Of a stretch of 64,000 bases of DNA, positions 1-10,928 are shown piece after piece. Source of the DNA: Conoideocrella luteorostrata (taxonomy: Eukaryota > Ascomycota > Sordariomycetes > Hypocreales > Clavicipitaceae). Below the pieces are notes generated by a model. That model was given only the letters and a program-made list of their open reading frames with translations. It was not told the DNA's origin and did not search any database. Location: assembly GCA_032433595.1 (NCBI GenBank), contig JASWJB010000010.1:240362-304361 (forward strand). The letters run 5' to 3'. A program made the position numbers and the translations under genes. Within the stretch, counting starts at the first letter, position 1. The number at the start of each line of letters is the position of its first letter.

Positions 1-695
1 AAAGATGACTCCGAGATAGCACAGGTACAAGATGGCAGTCTAGATTTCCTTGCGAAGGAGGACAGCGATGATCTGTCTCCTAGCAACGTCGTTCCTGACG
101 ACTCTCAACCGAAATTAGCAAAAGATGGCGACACGCGGCTGGCAGGCCCGACCAACGTTTTTACAACCACCCACTACATCGGCCTGGAACTAAATGAAGG
201 TATGTTCCATTCTGGCGTCTAGACAGAACAATCTGTCAGGTGCCGTCCAGTGTTGATTTCTCCAATGTCTTGTATTTGGAATGCCCCTAATAGCGTTCTA
301 TTGAAAATCTAGGTGCCAAATCTCTGGATCTGTCATACCAAGTCGATGAATTCAAGGCATTGTGTACTCAGTGGCAAAAATATCAGGATGAGTTGAAACC
401 ACTCGTGTCTATTGGCGTACAGCATGTAAGAAAGTAGGTTCTCTAATTTGATCACCCTCGTTCTGGTTTCAAATACTAAAAGTGGGGGTTTTGTAAGCTT
501 CAATCTTCCGGATGATATTTTCGAGGCTGGCGAGAAGAAGCCTCAAAAGAGAGGCACCAAATCGAGGAAACGAGAGTCGACAGAGGTAATCAACTGTCAT
601 GTTCACTTAAATGTCGCCCACGAAAACTAACCTGCAAATAGGACAATCCACCTCCAGCGAAAAGGCAACAGGCGTCTGTCGCAGCTGCCGGCTGA
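1..695 (+). CDS. PAP1: poly(A) polymerase, C-terminal part (5' end outside window)
   Basis: Four exons are readable: 1-199, 313-433, 498-585 and 642-695 (stop TGA 693-695), giving the last 153 residues. The stretch FTTTHYIGLEL, followed after the first intron by GAKSLDLSYQVDEFK and QKYQDELKPL, is the C-terminal RNA-binding region of nuclear poly(A) polymerase, which adds the poly(A) tail to cleaved pre-mRNA. The tail after HVRNFNLPDD is basic and Lys/Arg rich (KKPQKRGTKSRKR and PPPAKRQQ), as expected for a nuclear localisation segment. Introns use GTATGT, GTAGGT and GTAATC donors. The catalytic nucleotidyltransferase domain must lie to the left of base 1. The gene is convergent with DML1. Family identity is confident; splice sites are predictions from frame continuity. 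Confidence 0.88.
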
Positions 696-1461
696 GCGCG
701 AAATGACGCGCCGAATGTTCAACTGTTTAAAGAGTTCGCAATGGATACAAGACGATGCATGTTCAGCACAAACCTAGTACTGTTTCAAACACAGGAGGTG
801 GCCCAACAAAAAACGTACAGATCCCGCTGACATGCACAAACTAACGCAACTTGTGAAGGCTTTGCTTGTATAAGCAAAATTATTTGCTCACATGCGTAGG
901 TCACACGACAGGCGTATCAAATTACGGCGCGCGAACTGAACAGTACACGAAATTTAAATGGAACACGCGCCAATGCCAGAGCAGATAAATGCTACGGCGA
1001 GCATATCAGCGAAGGTATTCTAAACAGATACCTTCAGGATCATAACAACACAACATTAAAGGAACCAGAACATTGCGCTCTAACATAGCAGAGAATGTAC
1101 GAGTTTAAGATAGTCTACTACATGCGGGCCAGGGCTCCCTGTGATGAAGCCATGCATGGAACCGAATGTGTTTCTTCATAGTCTCACTAGATAGATAGAT
1201 GATTTAAAGACTTCTCGAGAACCTAGATACCGTGTTGTCATTGACCAATCATGTTCACATGTGCAACATGATGCCCTACAGGTTAGCTAGACTAACCAGC
1301 CTTCCATTCGATAGAGGTACTAGGTGATGACAACTGCAGAGACACGTTGCGGTGTTGAGCAACCAACCCGGAGCTAATAACTCGGAGCCACAAAGACCTG
1401 CTTAGGTGCTGCATGGAACACTCGGTGGTACCTAGTAGGCCTGTATAGATAAAATCACAAC
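696..1461. other. intergenic, between two convergent genes
   Basis: This is the shared 3' region of the poly(A) polymerase gene and DML1. I see no coding-like frame, tRNA or repeat beyond a short GATA/TAGA run near 1190. Confidence 0.6.
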
Positions 1462-3082
1462 TCACGAATTGTCATCATCCTCATCACTGCCGCTCGACCA
1501 GTCATCTTGGTAGGCATCAGCAATCTCCGCTATACCGTTGCTCAACATTTCTCGCTCATCCAGACCAATGAGATGGGTAGCTTGTGATCGTAATGTCTTC
1601 ATCCGCGTAGAGATAGCTGTATCCGTTTTCAAAATGGTACGAACTGGTATATCCGTTTGGCCAGTGGCACGAGTGAAAATGTGTGGATAGCTGTTTAAGA
1701 GAGGGAACTGTAGCGCGGTCGAGTAACTTTTGAATATTGGTCAGCTCAGGCATGGTACATAAAACCCCAAGATAAGATGGGGTATATATACCTTCTAGTC
1801 ACGGGGTTCTCAATGATCTGACGCTGTGGTTCGTCAGATGTGGGATCCGTCCGCGTCTGTTCAAGAAGTGGCCCACGATAGCCTGTAATTCGTCCAAACA
1901 GCCGTTCTCGTTTACTCTTATTCCCATTACCAGCTTGTCCAATCTGAAATAAATTGATGTCTTTTATATTATCGTCATTGTTCTTTGCGTCTGGAAGAGG
2001 GCCAATTGCGGCAGATGCAAGGGTCTGGTTGGCGTTTGTATTGAGTGCTTCGGCTAGGTCACTCACAGAAGCCTGGCCACAGTTACTTTTTAAGCGAGAA
2101 GGAGTCAAAGCACACTCTGATAGAGCCGCAAACATGGCAGAGATATGCCATGGAGATGAACTATCCAGCTCTACCTGCGGCGACAGGGACGTTTCTGGCA
2201 AGGCCAAGGGTATCAGCATAGATGCATACGCACACGCTCGGTGTATACTCTGTGCAACATTTGCCAATCGAAGCTGGCGCTTTTCTCGAGTAATATCGTT
2301 AGTGGGACTTTGAGCTCCCCACACCCATATGCAACTTTTGGGAAATTCATCTCTCAGCTCTTCAAGGTATGATGAAGCAAAGCCACCCCATGCGTCGTCC
2401 AATGTTGTGAACACCTGCATACCTTGCATGAGGTCGCATTCTTCAACGAACGGGCGCCAATCTCTATCAATGATATCATGTTCTTTGTCTAATGATGTGA
2501 AAAGCTCAGTCCCCATGGCAAACTTCTCAAACGGTCGAATTGATGAATGAAGCTCGAAGTCATATAACTGGACAAGGGACTTGGGGTGGAAATAGACCCT
2601 GGAAAAATCTGACCAATACCTCACAGTTGATGTTGTGAGTGGTGTGGGCTCCGTCACGGCATCGAGACTATCCTGATATGCGCTTGGTTTCATAGGAGGC
2701 TGCTTGTATACTGTTGAAGGACCTGGCCTAGGGACTGTAAGCCATTGTAGACATAGGGGCGGCGGAAAAGGCTACCCTCATCACTGTGGCTGCACATCAC
2801 TTACCAGAGAGAACCAGCAGCGACAGTTGAGTCCGACGCCTCATCGTAGAGTGAGTTGACCTTTCTCATGGAGCCGAACCCACCTTTAAGGTCGTACACC
2901 ACGGTCCGTGGCAGGAAGGTGTCGCTACCATCGGCCGCAATTCCGGCCCGCCAATGAACATTGTGGTCTACCGGGGATTCTTTTTCGCCATCGTAAGTGA
3001 AGTATGACTCTTGGGCATTCCAGAAGTGAGTCGCAGTGTAGTTGCTGAGATTGCCCAGCTGGAGAGTAAGGACTTCGCGCAT
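1462..3082 (-). CDS. DML1: DML1/Misato family protein (tubulin-like, mitochondrial inheritance)
   Basis: Three exons on the minus strand, 2805-3082, 1792-2727 and 1462-1726, encode 492 residues. The start [15 protein letters not shown] plus [11 protein letters not shown] and [21 protein letters not shown] is the Misato segment II / tubulin-like N-terminus; later blocks [21 protein letters not shown] and [14 protein letters not shown] match the family C-terminus. The protein ends in an acidic Asp/Ser/Glu tail. In yeast and animals this family affects mitochondrial DNA partitioning and mitochondrial morphology. The last intron (1727-1791) switches frame; without it the protein would lose its conserved end. 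I chose the ATG at 3082 rather than an in-frame ATG 36 bases upstream because MREVLTLQ is the conserved family start. Confident family call. Confidence 0.88.
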
Positions 3083-3513
3083 GATATGTCCTATTATACA
3101 ATAATACCACGAAGGCACAACGGGCTGTATAATCTCGGGATCTCAGACCAAAAACTTCGGATGACGAATTTCACGCCTGAATAAGCAAAGAGAAAAGTCC
3201 AAAATATGACCAACGACACTGAGGTTTTTTTATTACAGGACAGTGGGCTGGTCGTTTGACAGAAAACCATAGCCATACAGGGTAGGTATTGTTCGATTAC
3301 ATAAGATGCCAAACAACAATGGGCAAAAACCTATGTCGTCATCAATAGGGATTGGCCGTGTCAGTCAGTCATGCCTCCAATACGTAAAGGTTTCAATCTG
3401 GACTTATATCCTGGTGTACTCCATTCTTGATCTGGTCCACCCACAAGTATCCATGCCCTTTCAAGAACATCAACATTCATCGACGCACACAAAATTGCTC
3501 TGCTTAAACCGCT
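3083..3513. other. intergenic, divergent promoter region
   Basis: It lies between the DML1 start and the start of the broken peroxiredoxin-like gene. Short open frames on both strands overlap here and match nothing I recognise. Confidence 0.55.
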
Positions 3514-4207
3514 ATGTCTGAACCAGTTGCGAGCCTAAGTCTGGCTTCTGGGCGGAAACAGAGTCGCTTAATCAAAGAATGTCGAAGAGCCCGTAGTAGG
3601 AGCTAAAGCACACTCGACATCTACACTACCCCTACCAGATGGGCGGAAGACGCTGGTTTCATTCCTGCGTCATTGTGGCTGCCCCTGTAAGCTTTCTTTC
3701 ACCAGTCTACGATTACCCAGATAGCAAGGGACAAATCAGGCTAACGATCCGTATCGAGTTGCGGAAAAGACACTCAAAACACTGGCAACACTATTGGATA
3801 AATACAGAGACGTACACTGCGTCGCCTTTTCACACTCTTCATCTGAAGTAACTGAGCGCTGGATCGCCGAGGCTGGAGGCGCCTGGCAGACAGACATGAT
3901 AGTTGATGACGCCAAGGATCTGTATGCAGAATGGGGCCTCGGATTGTCTAACATCTGACATTCTTTCAATCATTTATCCTTACATTCTGTCTACCGACTT
4001 GTCACTGACGAAGGAATATTGAAGCGTCCTACTGAGAGTGGAAGCCGCTGGCAGAAGAGTGGCACTCTTGCTGTTGGTGGTGATGGTACTGTGCGCTGGT
4101 TGCACATCTCTAAAACTGCCGACGACTTACCGAATTTTGATGCAGCCCTGCAGGCCCTGATTATCGCCACACAAAAGGAGAGAATAAATCAATGGCGAGG
4201 CAGATAA
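3514..4207 (+). pseudogene. AhpC/TSA-type peroxiredoxin-like gene, disrupted
   Basis: The thioredoxin-fold antioxidant family (fungal AhpC/TSA_2 type) is clear: LPDGRKTLVSFLRHCGCP holds the Cys-Gly-Cys redox site, and after an intron (3687-3758, branch site GCTAAC) the frame continues with FAEKTLKTLATLLDKYRDV, ERWIAEAGGAW and, at the end, RPTESGSRWQ and a typical C-terminus with stop at 4205-4207. Reading is broken by an in-frame TGA at 3956-3958, exactly where family members carry Trp (SxxWH), with coding similarity continuing past it. The N-terminal 60 codons need two frame changes: MSEPVA, then AETESLN, then NVEEPVVGAK lie in three different frames, with a TAA at 3569. A sequencing error could explain one lesion but hardly all three. 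Confidence 0.75.
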
Positions 4208-4971
4208 AAGATCACACCAGCTACGTATGAACTGTCTTCGCCTCCCATGATCGGTGAATAATGTGGGATGCTCGAGCAATCTGTAGAGTGACAGAACATG
4301 CTGGACGCCAATGATACAAAAGACGGGTAGGTTGACGAGGTAGTATGGAAACAGGTCCATCCGGGTTGCTACCATGTCTGCTAACTTCCTTGCTTGCTAT
4401 GTGGGCTGATACCTAATGATTAGTGCCGTTATTGGTTTTACTATAAAACCTGTGGCAACAACTCTAAGGGCTGGAGGAAAGCATAAACCAATGCATTTCG
4501 CCTACTTGCCGTACAGGTGACACTTTCTTTATCCCAATGCAAACCAATGCGGGATGGAGAGCCGGCTGGCGGCCTCAGCATAGTTTCACAGTACTTGCAG
4601 GTTGGTGGTCCGGCACAGACCTGAGGTACGTTTTCTTTATGTCACTGCAAGTGAACAGAGAAGCGATTGACGGCCTGTGCGTATATTCACCGTACAATTT
4701 CTGTGTGTCGCTGCAATGGAATGAATGTGTCAGCGCGTATGCATAGCACCTAAATTGGTACATAAAGTTGTTTTGCCGGCCCGGTGAGAATGTTTCCGAA
4801 CGCTGCTCTCTAAGTTCTAGAGCATAAGATTTCTTTCCTCTACTCTTTACCTCGTCTTCGTCAAACAATCTCTTCATCCACGAACAATCACGAACCACTA
4901 AAGCATCGGAGAACACCGAGACGCGCATCTTGACAGTCACAACAAACACATAAATAGATCCAGGTTTCATC
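4208..4971. other. intergenic, upstream of TM2 gene
   Basis: It contains overlapping short frames on both strands with no recognisable product. The immediate 100 bases upstream of 4972 are the likely promoter and leader of the TM2 gene. Confidence 0.5.
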
Positions 4972-5436
4972 ATGCCATTTGAAGATCGCTATCCAGCTCG
5001 CATCGCGCGTGCTATAAAATCCCACTGGCACGTTGGCCTCATATGCTACACTTCGTTTGTTGTCGGTGGCTGCGTCCTACTTTGGTCCACGAAAGGTTTG
5101 TACTCCCCAATTGTGTTAAATTGTAATTAATGGCACACCGGTACTGAAATTGAAACAGAAAAACACGATGAGCATCTTCTGACAAGAAGGGCTTGGGGTG
5201 GATACGACGAACGGCCAATGTCTGAGGTGTGCTACCGCCAAGAGCGTGTCGCCACACTGCTTGCAATTTTCTTGGGCTGCCTTGGTGTTGACCAGTTCTA
5301 TGCCCATCATTGGGTTTTAGCCGTGTTCAAATTATTGACTTTGGGGTTCGGTGGTCTGTGGTCGATGATCGATGTTATTCTGTGGTGCATTGGGGGCATA
5401 TATGGGACTCCCGGCTGCCTTGGTGGCTATCATTGA
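4972..5436 (+). CDS. TM2 domain-containing small membrane protein
   Basis: Two exons, 4972-5095 and 5159-5436, encode 133 residues. Exon 1 carries a hydrophobic helix (HVGLICYTSFVVGGCVLLW). Exon 2 carries a TM2 domain: two helices, ATLLAIFLGCLGVDQFYAHH and VFKLLTLGFGGLWSMIDVIL, with the family's Gly-x-Asp-x-Phe-Tyr turn. The expected topology is three membrane passes with short loops. TM2 proteins are widespread and mostly uncharacterised, so no biochemical role is assigned. The 63-nt intron has a GTTTGT donor and ends AACAG; splicing joins the exons in frame. The start is the first ATG in frame after an upstream gap. The protein ends in GTPGCLGGYH. Confidence 0.8.
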
Positions 5437-6592
5437 TATAGAACCCATTTACACAGGATAGCATGCGCTTTAAGCACAGTGACGAGTTTGATAATTCGAT
5501 TCAAAATCGTACAAACGATATTGATCTTCTGTTGAATTTACGTGACTGTGCGGAAAAAATAGATCTGCTCGCGCAGCTGTGCCGCGATGTACGATCAATC
5601 GACATCGGTCTCCTGGAAGTTAGGACTGATTGATTAATGTTGGCTAGACCATTAATTACGCGCATATAGACCTTGTTATTTGTTGCCTAGTATGGCTTAT
5701 TATTGGCCGCATTCAAATCCACAATCGTTTTTTCAGAAAGCGCTTGCAGAAGCCAGTTGTGTGGACCATGTTTAGCCCTATGCCATTTGTCTCTGTTGGT
5801 CATAAAGGAAGTCGCCAATTCACGTCACATGGAACTATCCTCCAAATATTCTGGTCCTGGGCTAGCAATAGAAAAAAATGCAATTCTTCTTGGAGAGATA
5901 TCGGCAATCGTATCTGGGGTAGAGTTTTATCGATGCTGGTTCGGGGTTTCTCAGGAGCTCTTCCTTTTTTATCGATCCCCAATTTGATGCACAGCATGCC
6001 GTCTTTGCCCAGCCATGCGTTTGTCTGTTGATATGGTTTCTACTATAGCAGTACTGGCTCCACATCGATTAGGGACGTCGTGACAAATTATGCCGTATAA
6101 AGCCTTCATTATAGATGAATCGCGAATTTTCTCATTTTTTGGTGTTGAGTTCCTACCTTGATATCTTCGTCATTTTGAACACACTAACTAGAACTGGAGA
6201 TGCAAGGCGATTAACAATGAAGAGCAACAATGAACAATAAGGTTCGTGCTTGCGCTCGTGAATTCACTGCATCGTTGAAGTCAAATTCTGAATTGATCAG
6301 GATTTGCGTGCAGTACAAATTGAGAAAAATCCCTCCAATAAGCAATTAATTATTATTTATGAGGTACTAACGGATATGGGGTATCATAGGTATTGTACGT
6401 GATTTGTGTATCGGTAAATTACAGCCCTGGTGTAGTTCATTAATGCCAACCAAGTTGGATTACTCTAAGCTAGTCCGGTACGGTTTATTGAATGTGTTGA
6501 ATGGTGACTTGTGCAACTGACTCCTTCTGACAAGTATGGGCCAGTTATGGCTCTCACCCCAGAAAATCATGGAGGCACTAGGGTGTCGATTC
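5437..6592. other. intergenic, AT-leaning, one uncertain small ORF
   Basis: No recognised gene. A 56-residue frame at 5463-5633 is noted under findings. Several overlapping frames at 5700-6065 on both strands look like chance open reading. Confidence 0.5.
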
Positions 6593-8588
6593 TCATGGAT
6601 GTACTAATTCTGGTTGAATGATCAACGCTGCCAAGCAACTAAGAGCCCCAAAGCTACTTAATAGCTCTAGGGTCAATTTGCCGCTGGTTTGGAGCCGATT
6701 CACGAACTCTAGCAACCCGAGCGGATCCTGATGACTGCTAATTGACACAGACGCTGACCTGTGATGAGACCTAAACCGCGATCGGCGATATTTCGTCCTA
6801 ATCAGGGGCATCTGGACTGTGGGCACATCTAGTAGCACATGCTGCCGTGATAGATTGAATCGCTCGATAGCCAAGCTTTGACGTAATGCCTCAGCCCAGC
6901 TGGACATTTCCGGTCGACTCCATTGTGATCGATGGACAGAACATCGAATCAAGTGCACTGGAGTAACTTGAGAATGCGAATATGGTTGTTTGCAAGTGAG
7001 CACTGAATGTGGTAACGTCCTCTGACATCGCTGCTGTTGAATCCAGTTGATAGCTTTAGAGGCAGCGGCATGACGAAGCCACGCGCTACCATCCACTGAC
7101 AAAATCTCTGCGACAAGATGGCCGAGATCTGTAGAAGCTAGTGGTGGTAGGTAGTCTGAACTCATCAGAATACTGGCATTAATGACTTCATAATCCTGCT
7201 GAGCTGCGCTGGATACTGCGTATATGTGAGGAAACTCTGGGACGGGCTCTGATTTCGTAAATGAGAAGAAGTCGATATCAGCGGCCTTGAGATCTTGTGA
7301 AATCCTGTCCTTCGCTGAAATGACTTCGTCATTCGACAGAGCGTCAGCCTGTGCCAACAGGGGTATGATGTTTGTTGCACCTTGTAGACCCCTCATGCAT
7401 TTTAGGTCATTGTGGCTGGGACCTAAAGCTGCGTTAGCTTTCAACAAACATCTTTGGTGTTGTAATTTTTCAACAAACCTGTAGAGGGAAGCATGTAGAG
7501 CACAACGTCAACATTTGGCTCAGTGCCGCTGCTTAAAAGCGTAGATAGGTCCAGATAATCGATAGTCTTGTGACAAAGCTGAGCTAACTGAGATTCAACA
7601 TATTCGACCGCTGGTGCCAATGTCTAAAGCTGTTAGACCTGAGTTCTCTGAGCGAAGGACTTGCATATCATACCGTGTTATCACTGCTCGGAGCTGGGCA
7701 GTCTACAAAGCAGATATTTCTATCTAGCACATCGTCCGGCACCGAAGACCTTTGCCTCAAAGAGGCGTCATGCCTGGCATCAGTTCTCCACCGCGGTCTC
7801 GGGCGAGTGCTGGCATATGTGCTGCTTGGTGTATTGTTGGGAGCTGCGTTCACGCGGTCCATATGAACAATATCCACAGAAGCCTGCGCTATTGCAGGGA
7901 TGAGAGATGTCTTCCCAATTCCTGGGCCAGAGATTAGCTGTCTTTCAGGTAATTCAAAAATATGGCTTTGAAGCTGACCGGTTTGTCCTGTTACCAGAAC
8001 CTTGAGTTTTCCCAGCGATAACCCTGTCTCTGAGAAAGGACGACGTTGAGGAACAATCAAAGTAGGCATCACAAGTTGCGGTATGAGGCCTTTCGCCGGG
8101 TCTGGAGAGTTGGTAAAGGCAGGTGACTGGGATGGTGGCAGTTCTGAGAAGCTGGCCGATAGGCTTTGGGGGTCTTCGGACAGAGTAATACTCGACATAT
8201 CTCCGGGTGATGATGGGATACTATTAATTGAGCCTGGGCAACAGCTTCTGGAGAATACTGGGGTTGATGGTCGTGACAGATCTTGTTCGACGCTTTGCGA
8301 AGACGGCGTGGTAGGTTGAGATTGGCGTGATCGGGTTCTAACGTTCGTTGCCGACACTGTGGAATAGACGTTTTGTTTATGGGGATGAAATCGCATGATT
8401 GAGTTGGGCTGCTCAATTTGATCGTGGGAACATTCCAGGTTAGACTCTGCTGTGACAAAGCACTCTAGTGGAGCTATGGGAGTCAGTTGAGACTTGTTGT
8501 CGAAGTCGTCGCGATGCTGACGGTGACTTGGACGGCTGCTTCTCGGCAGTGGCGTGGGTCTCATCTTAAGTCTTTTCAAGCACCCCAA
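6593..8588 (-). CDS. divergent septin-like GTPase
   Basis: Three exons, 7674-8588, 7479-7623 and 6593-7422, encode 629 residues. A disordered Ser/Pro-rich N-terminal third precedes a septin-type G domain: P-loop GPGIGKTSL, a switch-like ICFVDCPAPSSDNT, LYMLPSTGPSHNDLKCMRGL, and the G4 motif NIIPLLAQADAL, where canonical septins have AKAD. Septins are filament-forming GTPases of septa and hyphal cortex. The second intron has a GCTAAC branch site. Unusually, the C-terminus lacks the long septin coiled coil and instead ends with a hydrophobic stretch (LLSSFGALSCLAALII) that could anchor it in a membrane. The Ala-Gln-Ala-Asp G4 and the long N-tail make ordinary filament assembly uncertain. The start could also be the Met eight codons later (8564). 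Divergent from the PHO85-like gene. Confidence 0.75.
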
Positions 8589-9363
8589 GCTGTAGTTTGA
8601 TGGACAAGCAAAAATGTAGAGGAAGAGCTGACGGTTGGACTAAATGCTTTGATGGACGAAAATTGACTTGGACTGTGAACAGGCCGTACCATTATTGTGC
8701 TATCAGATAAACGATTGGATATCTCGGCCTGCTGACGTATCAGCTATGGAATGTGCGTGTCGAGTCGCAACTTCCCCGCGCTGATCTACTGTGCCAGTAA
8801 CAACCATAACCAAGGTGTGCAAAATGCTACTTAAACCCAATTTTGCAAGTGCAGAAAACTTTGCCAGTTATTTAATATTTGCGCACTACTTTTTATGTTA
8901 TATTTTATTAGTGAGCAGCTATTTTCTCCTTTTTTTATGCATTTTACGGCTTTTCTTGAGTTTTGTACAGAGTAAACTTTTTCAATTTGCGAAATTGGGG
9001 TTTGGGCAACATTGGCTGAGGTACCACAGTACATGGAGGTGGCTCGTAGGTGGGACAATTTGGCTGCCGTCACCCGCGGTCCCCAGTCGCATCGCTTGTA
9101 GCGTGTTGCCTGCCTTAGCCCCTCGGCAATACATATATTCTTCTACGGGGACACTTTGGCTACTCGAGGTGACGCCCCTCTTCAAGCTAGGTTGGCAAGT
9201 CATTGCTCTAAGCGGCGCAACAAGCCCACTCTTCCCTTAAGTAGCAGCAAATGGTCTGAAGTCTGGTGATCAACACACATACAACATTGGCCTTGCGCCT
9301 ATCTACCTTTCAGCAACATCGAAGCTATCTTGCTGCCAAACGACGTTACTAGATACTTGAAAA
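8589..9363. other. divergent promoter region between septin-like and PHO85-like genes
   Basis: A T-rich tract (8840-8960) lies in the middle. A 149-codon plus-strand frame here (8791-9240) is hydrophobic because of the T-rich DNA and is not supported as a gene. Confidence 0.6.
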
Positions 9364-10435
9364 ATGGACGGCAAAAGACATCCCAGCTCGTTCCAGCAGC
9401 TGGAAAAGCTTGGCGAAGGCACGTACGCCACTGTATGTTGATTGTATAATGTCTACTCTACCCACCACTTCTACATAACCAACCTAACGACATGATATCT
9501 AGGTTTTCAAAGGTAGAAACCGGCAAACCGGGGAACTCGTCGCGCTCAAGGAAATCCACCTGGACTCCGAGGAAGGGACTCCATCAACCGCTATCCGAGA
9601 GATCTCACTTATGAAGGAGCTCAAACATGAGAATATTGTTGCCTTGCACGATGTCATCCACACCGAGAACAAGCTTATGCTTGTTTTTGAGTACATGGAC
9701 GGAGATCTTAAGAGATATATGGACACACATGGCGAGCGTGGTGCTCTCAAGCCAGTTACAATTAAGAGCTTCATGTACCAGCTCCTCCAAGGTATCGACT
9801 TTTGTCACCAGAACCGAGTTCTTCATCGCGACCTCAAACCACAGAATCTCCTCATCAACAGCAAAGGGCTACTGAAACTCGGAGATTTTGGTCTTGCCCG
9901 TGCGTTCGGTATCCCCGTCAACACATTTTCCAACGAAGTCGTGACGTTGTGGTACCGCGCCCCGGACGTTCTTCTCGGCAGCAGGACATACAACACCAGT
10001 ATTGACATATGGTCTGCCGGCTGCATCATGGCTGAAATGTATACAGGACGACCGTTATTTCCTGGGACTACCAATGATGACCAAATTGTGAGGATATTCC
10101 GCATTATGGGAACACCCACTGAACGCAGTTGGCCAGGCATCACCCAATTCCCGGAATATAAGCCTACCTTCCAGATGTATGCAACGCAGGATTTGCGCAA
10201 TATTCTTCATGCAATTGATCCTACCGGCATCGATCTGCTTCAAAGAATGTTGCAGGTACGACCCGAGTTACGAATTAGTGCTCATGATGCACTTCAGCAC
10301 CCGTGGTTCAACGACTTGATTATGCATCAGCACCAGCACCACCAACACAAACACCAACACCAACACCAGGCACTACACTCCCAGACTAGAGGTTACCCTC
10401 AAGGTGTTCCGATGCAAAATTACGATAACTACTAG
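9364..10435 (+). CDS. PHO85: cyclin-dependent kinase, PHO85 type
   Basis: Two exons, 9364-9432 and 9503-10435, encode 333 residues. Motifs run in order: Gly loop LGEGTYATV (interrupted by the 70-nt intron), VALKEI with the ATP-binding Lys, cyclin-binding helix [11 protein letters not shown] in the TPSTAIRE form, catalytic [14 protein letters not shown] and the activation segment [25 protein letters not shown] identifies the Pho85 branch of CDKs, which pairs with Pcl-type cyclins and controls phosphate response, polarity and stress signalling. The C-terminus adds a His/Gln repeat of about 20 residues ([15 protein letters not shown]) beyond the kinase fold, encoded by CACCAG/CACCAA repeats. Start ATG fits the short family N-terminus. 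Confidence 0.92.
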
Positions 10436-10928
10436 ATTAACATACTTGGCCTTATCTGTCCTTGTGTCCTTGTGTCTTCTGCCTTTGTGCCTTTGTTCAA
10501 GCATTGATCCTGCTACTATGTTGTCACGGTATGTACACTTCGTATGTACCTGATTTCTCCACTTGTCTTATCCTTTCTTTTTGCCTTGAAAGATGATTCG
10601 TAATGCAGATTGGTTTGGGCTGTTTTTTTTTTTTGTTTGACGTAATTTTCGTGGATTAGGAGGCTTACGGAGTTTTGGGGTCTTCTTCTTGCTTTGTATT
10701 CTTTCTTTTAGATTTGGGAGAAGACACTGCACTGGTACTTGTTTTCATGGAAAACTGAAGAATGTACCTCCCGTTTGAGTGAGTGTCAGACGACATTAAT
10801 CAACTCTAATGACAGAAGCGACAACGTCGCAACCGTTGTTTCGTGACTCAATGTATTGTTTAATACCATATTGTAGATCTCCTGCTGGTATTAATAGAAA
10901 TCCTATTTACAAGATAATCGAGCAGTAG
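10436..10928. other. intergenic, 3' regions of convergent genes
   Basis: T-rich runs, for example nine to ten T at about 10623, fit 3' untranslated sequence of the kinase gene. No gene is visible. Confidence 0.55.

Noticed and set aside
8791..9240. 149-codon plus-strand frame with hydrophobic content
   Set aside because: It lies in the divergent promoter between two supported genes; the hydrophobicity comes from a T-rich tract; no domain or splice structure supports it.
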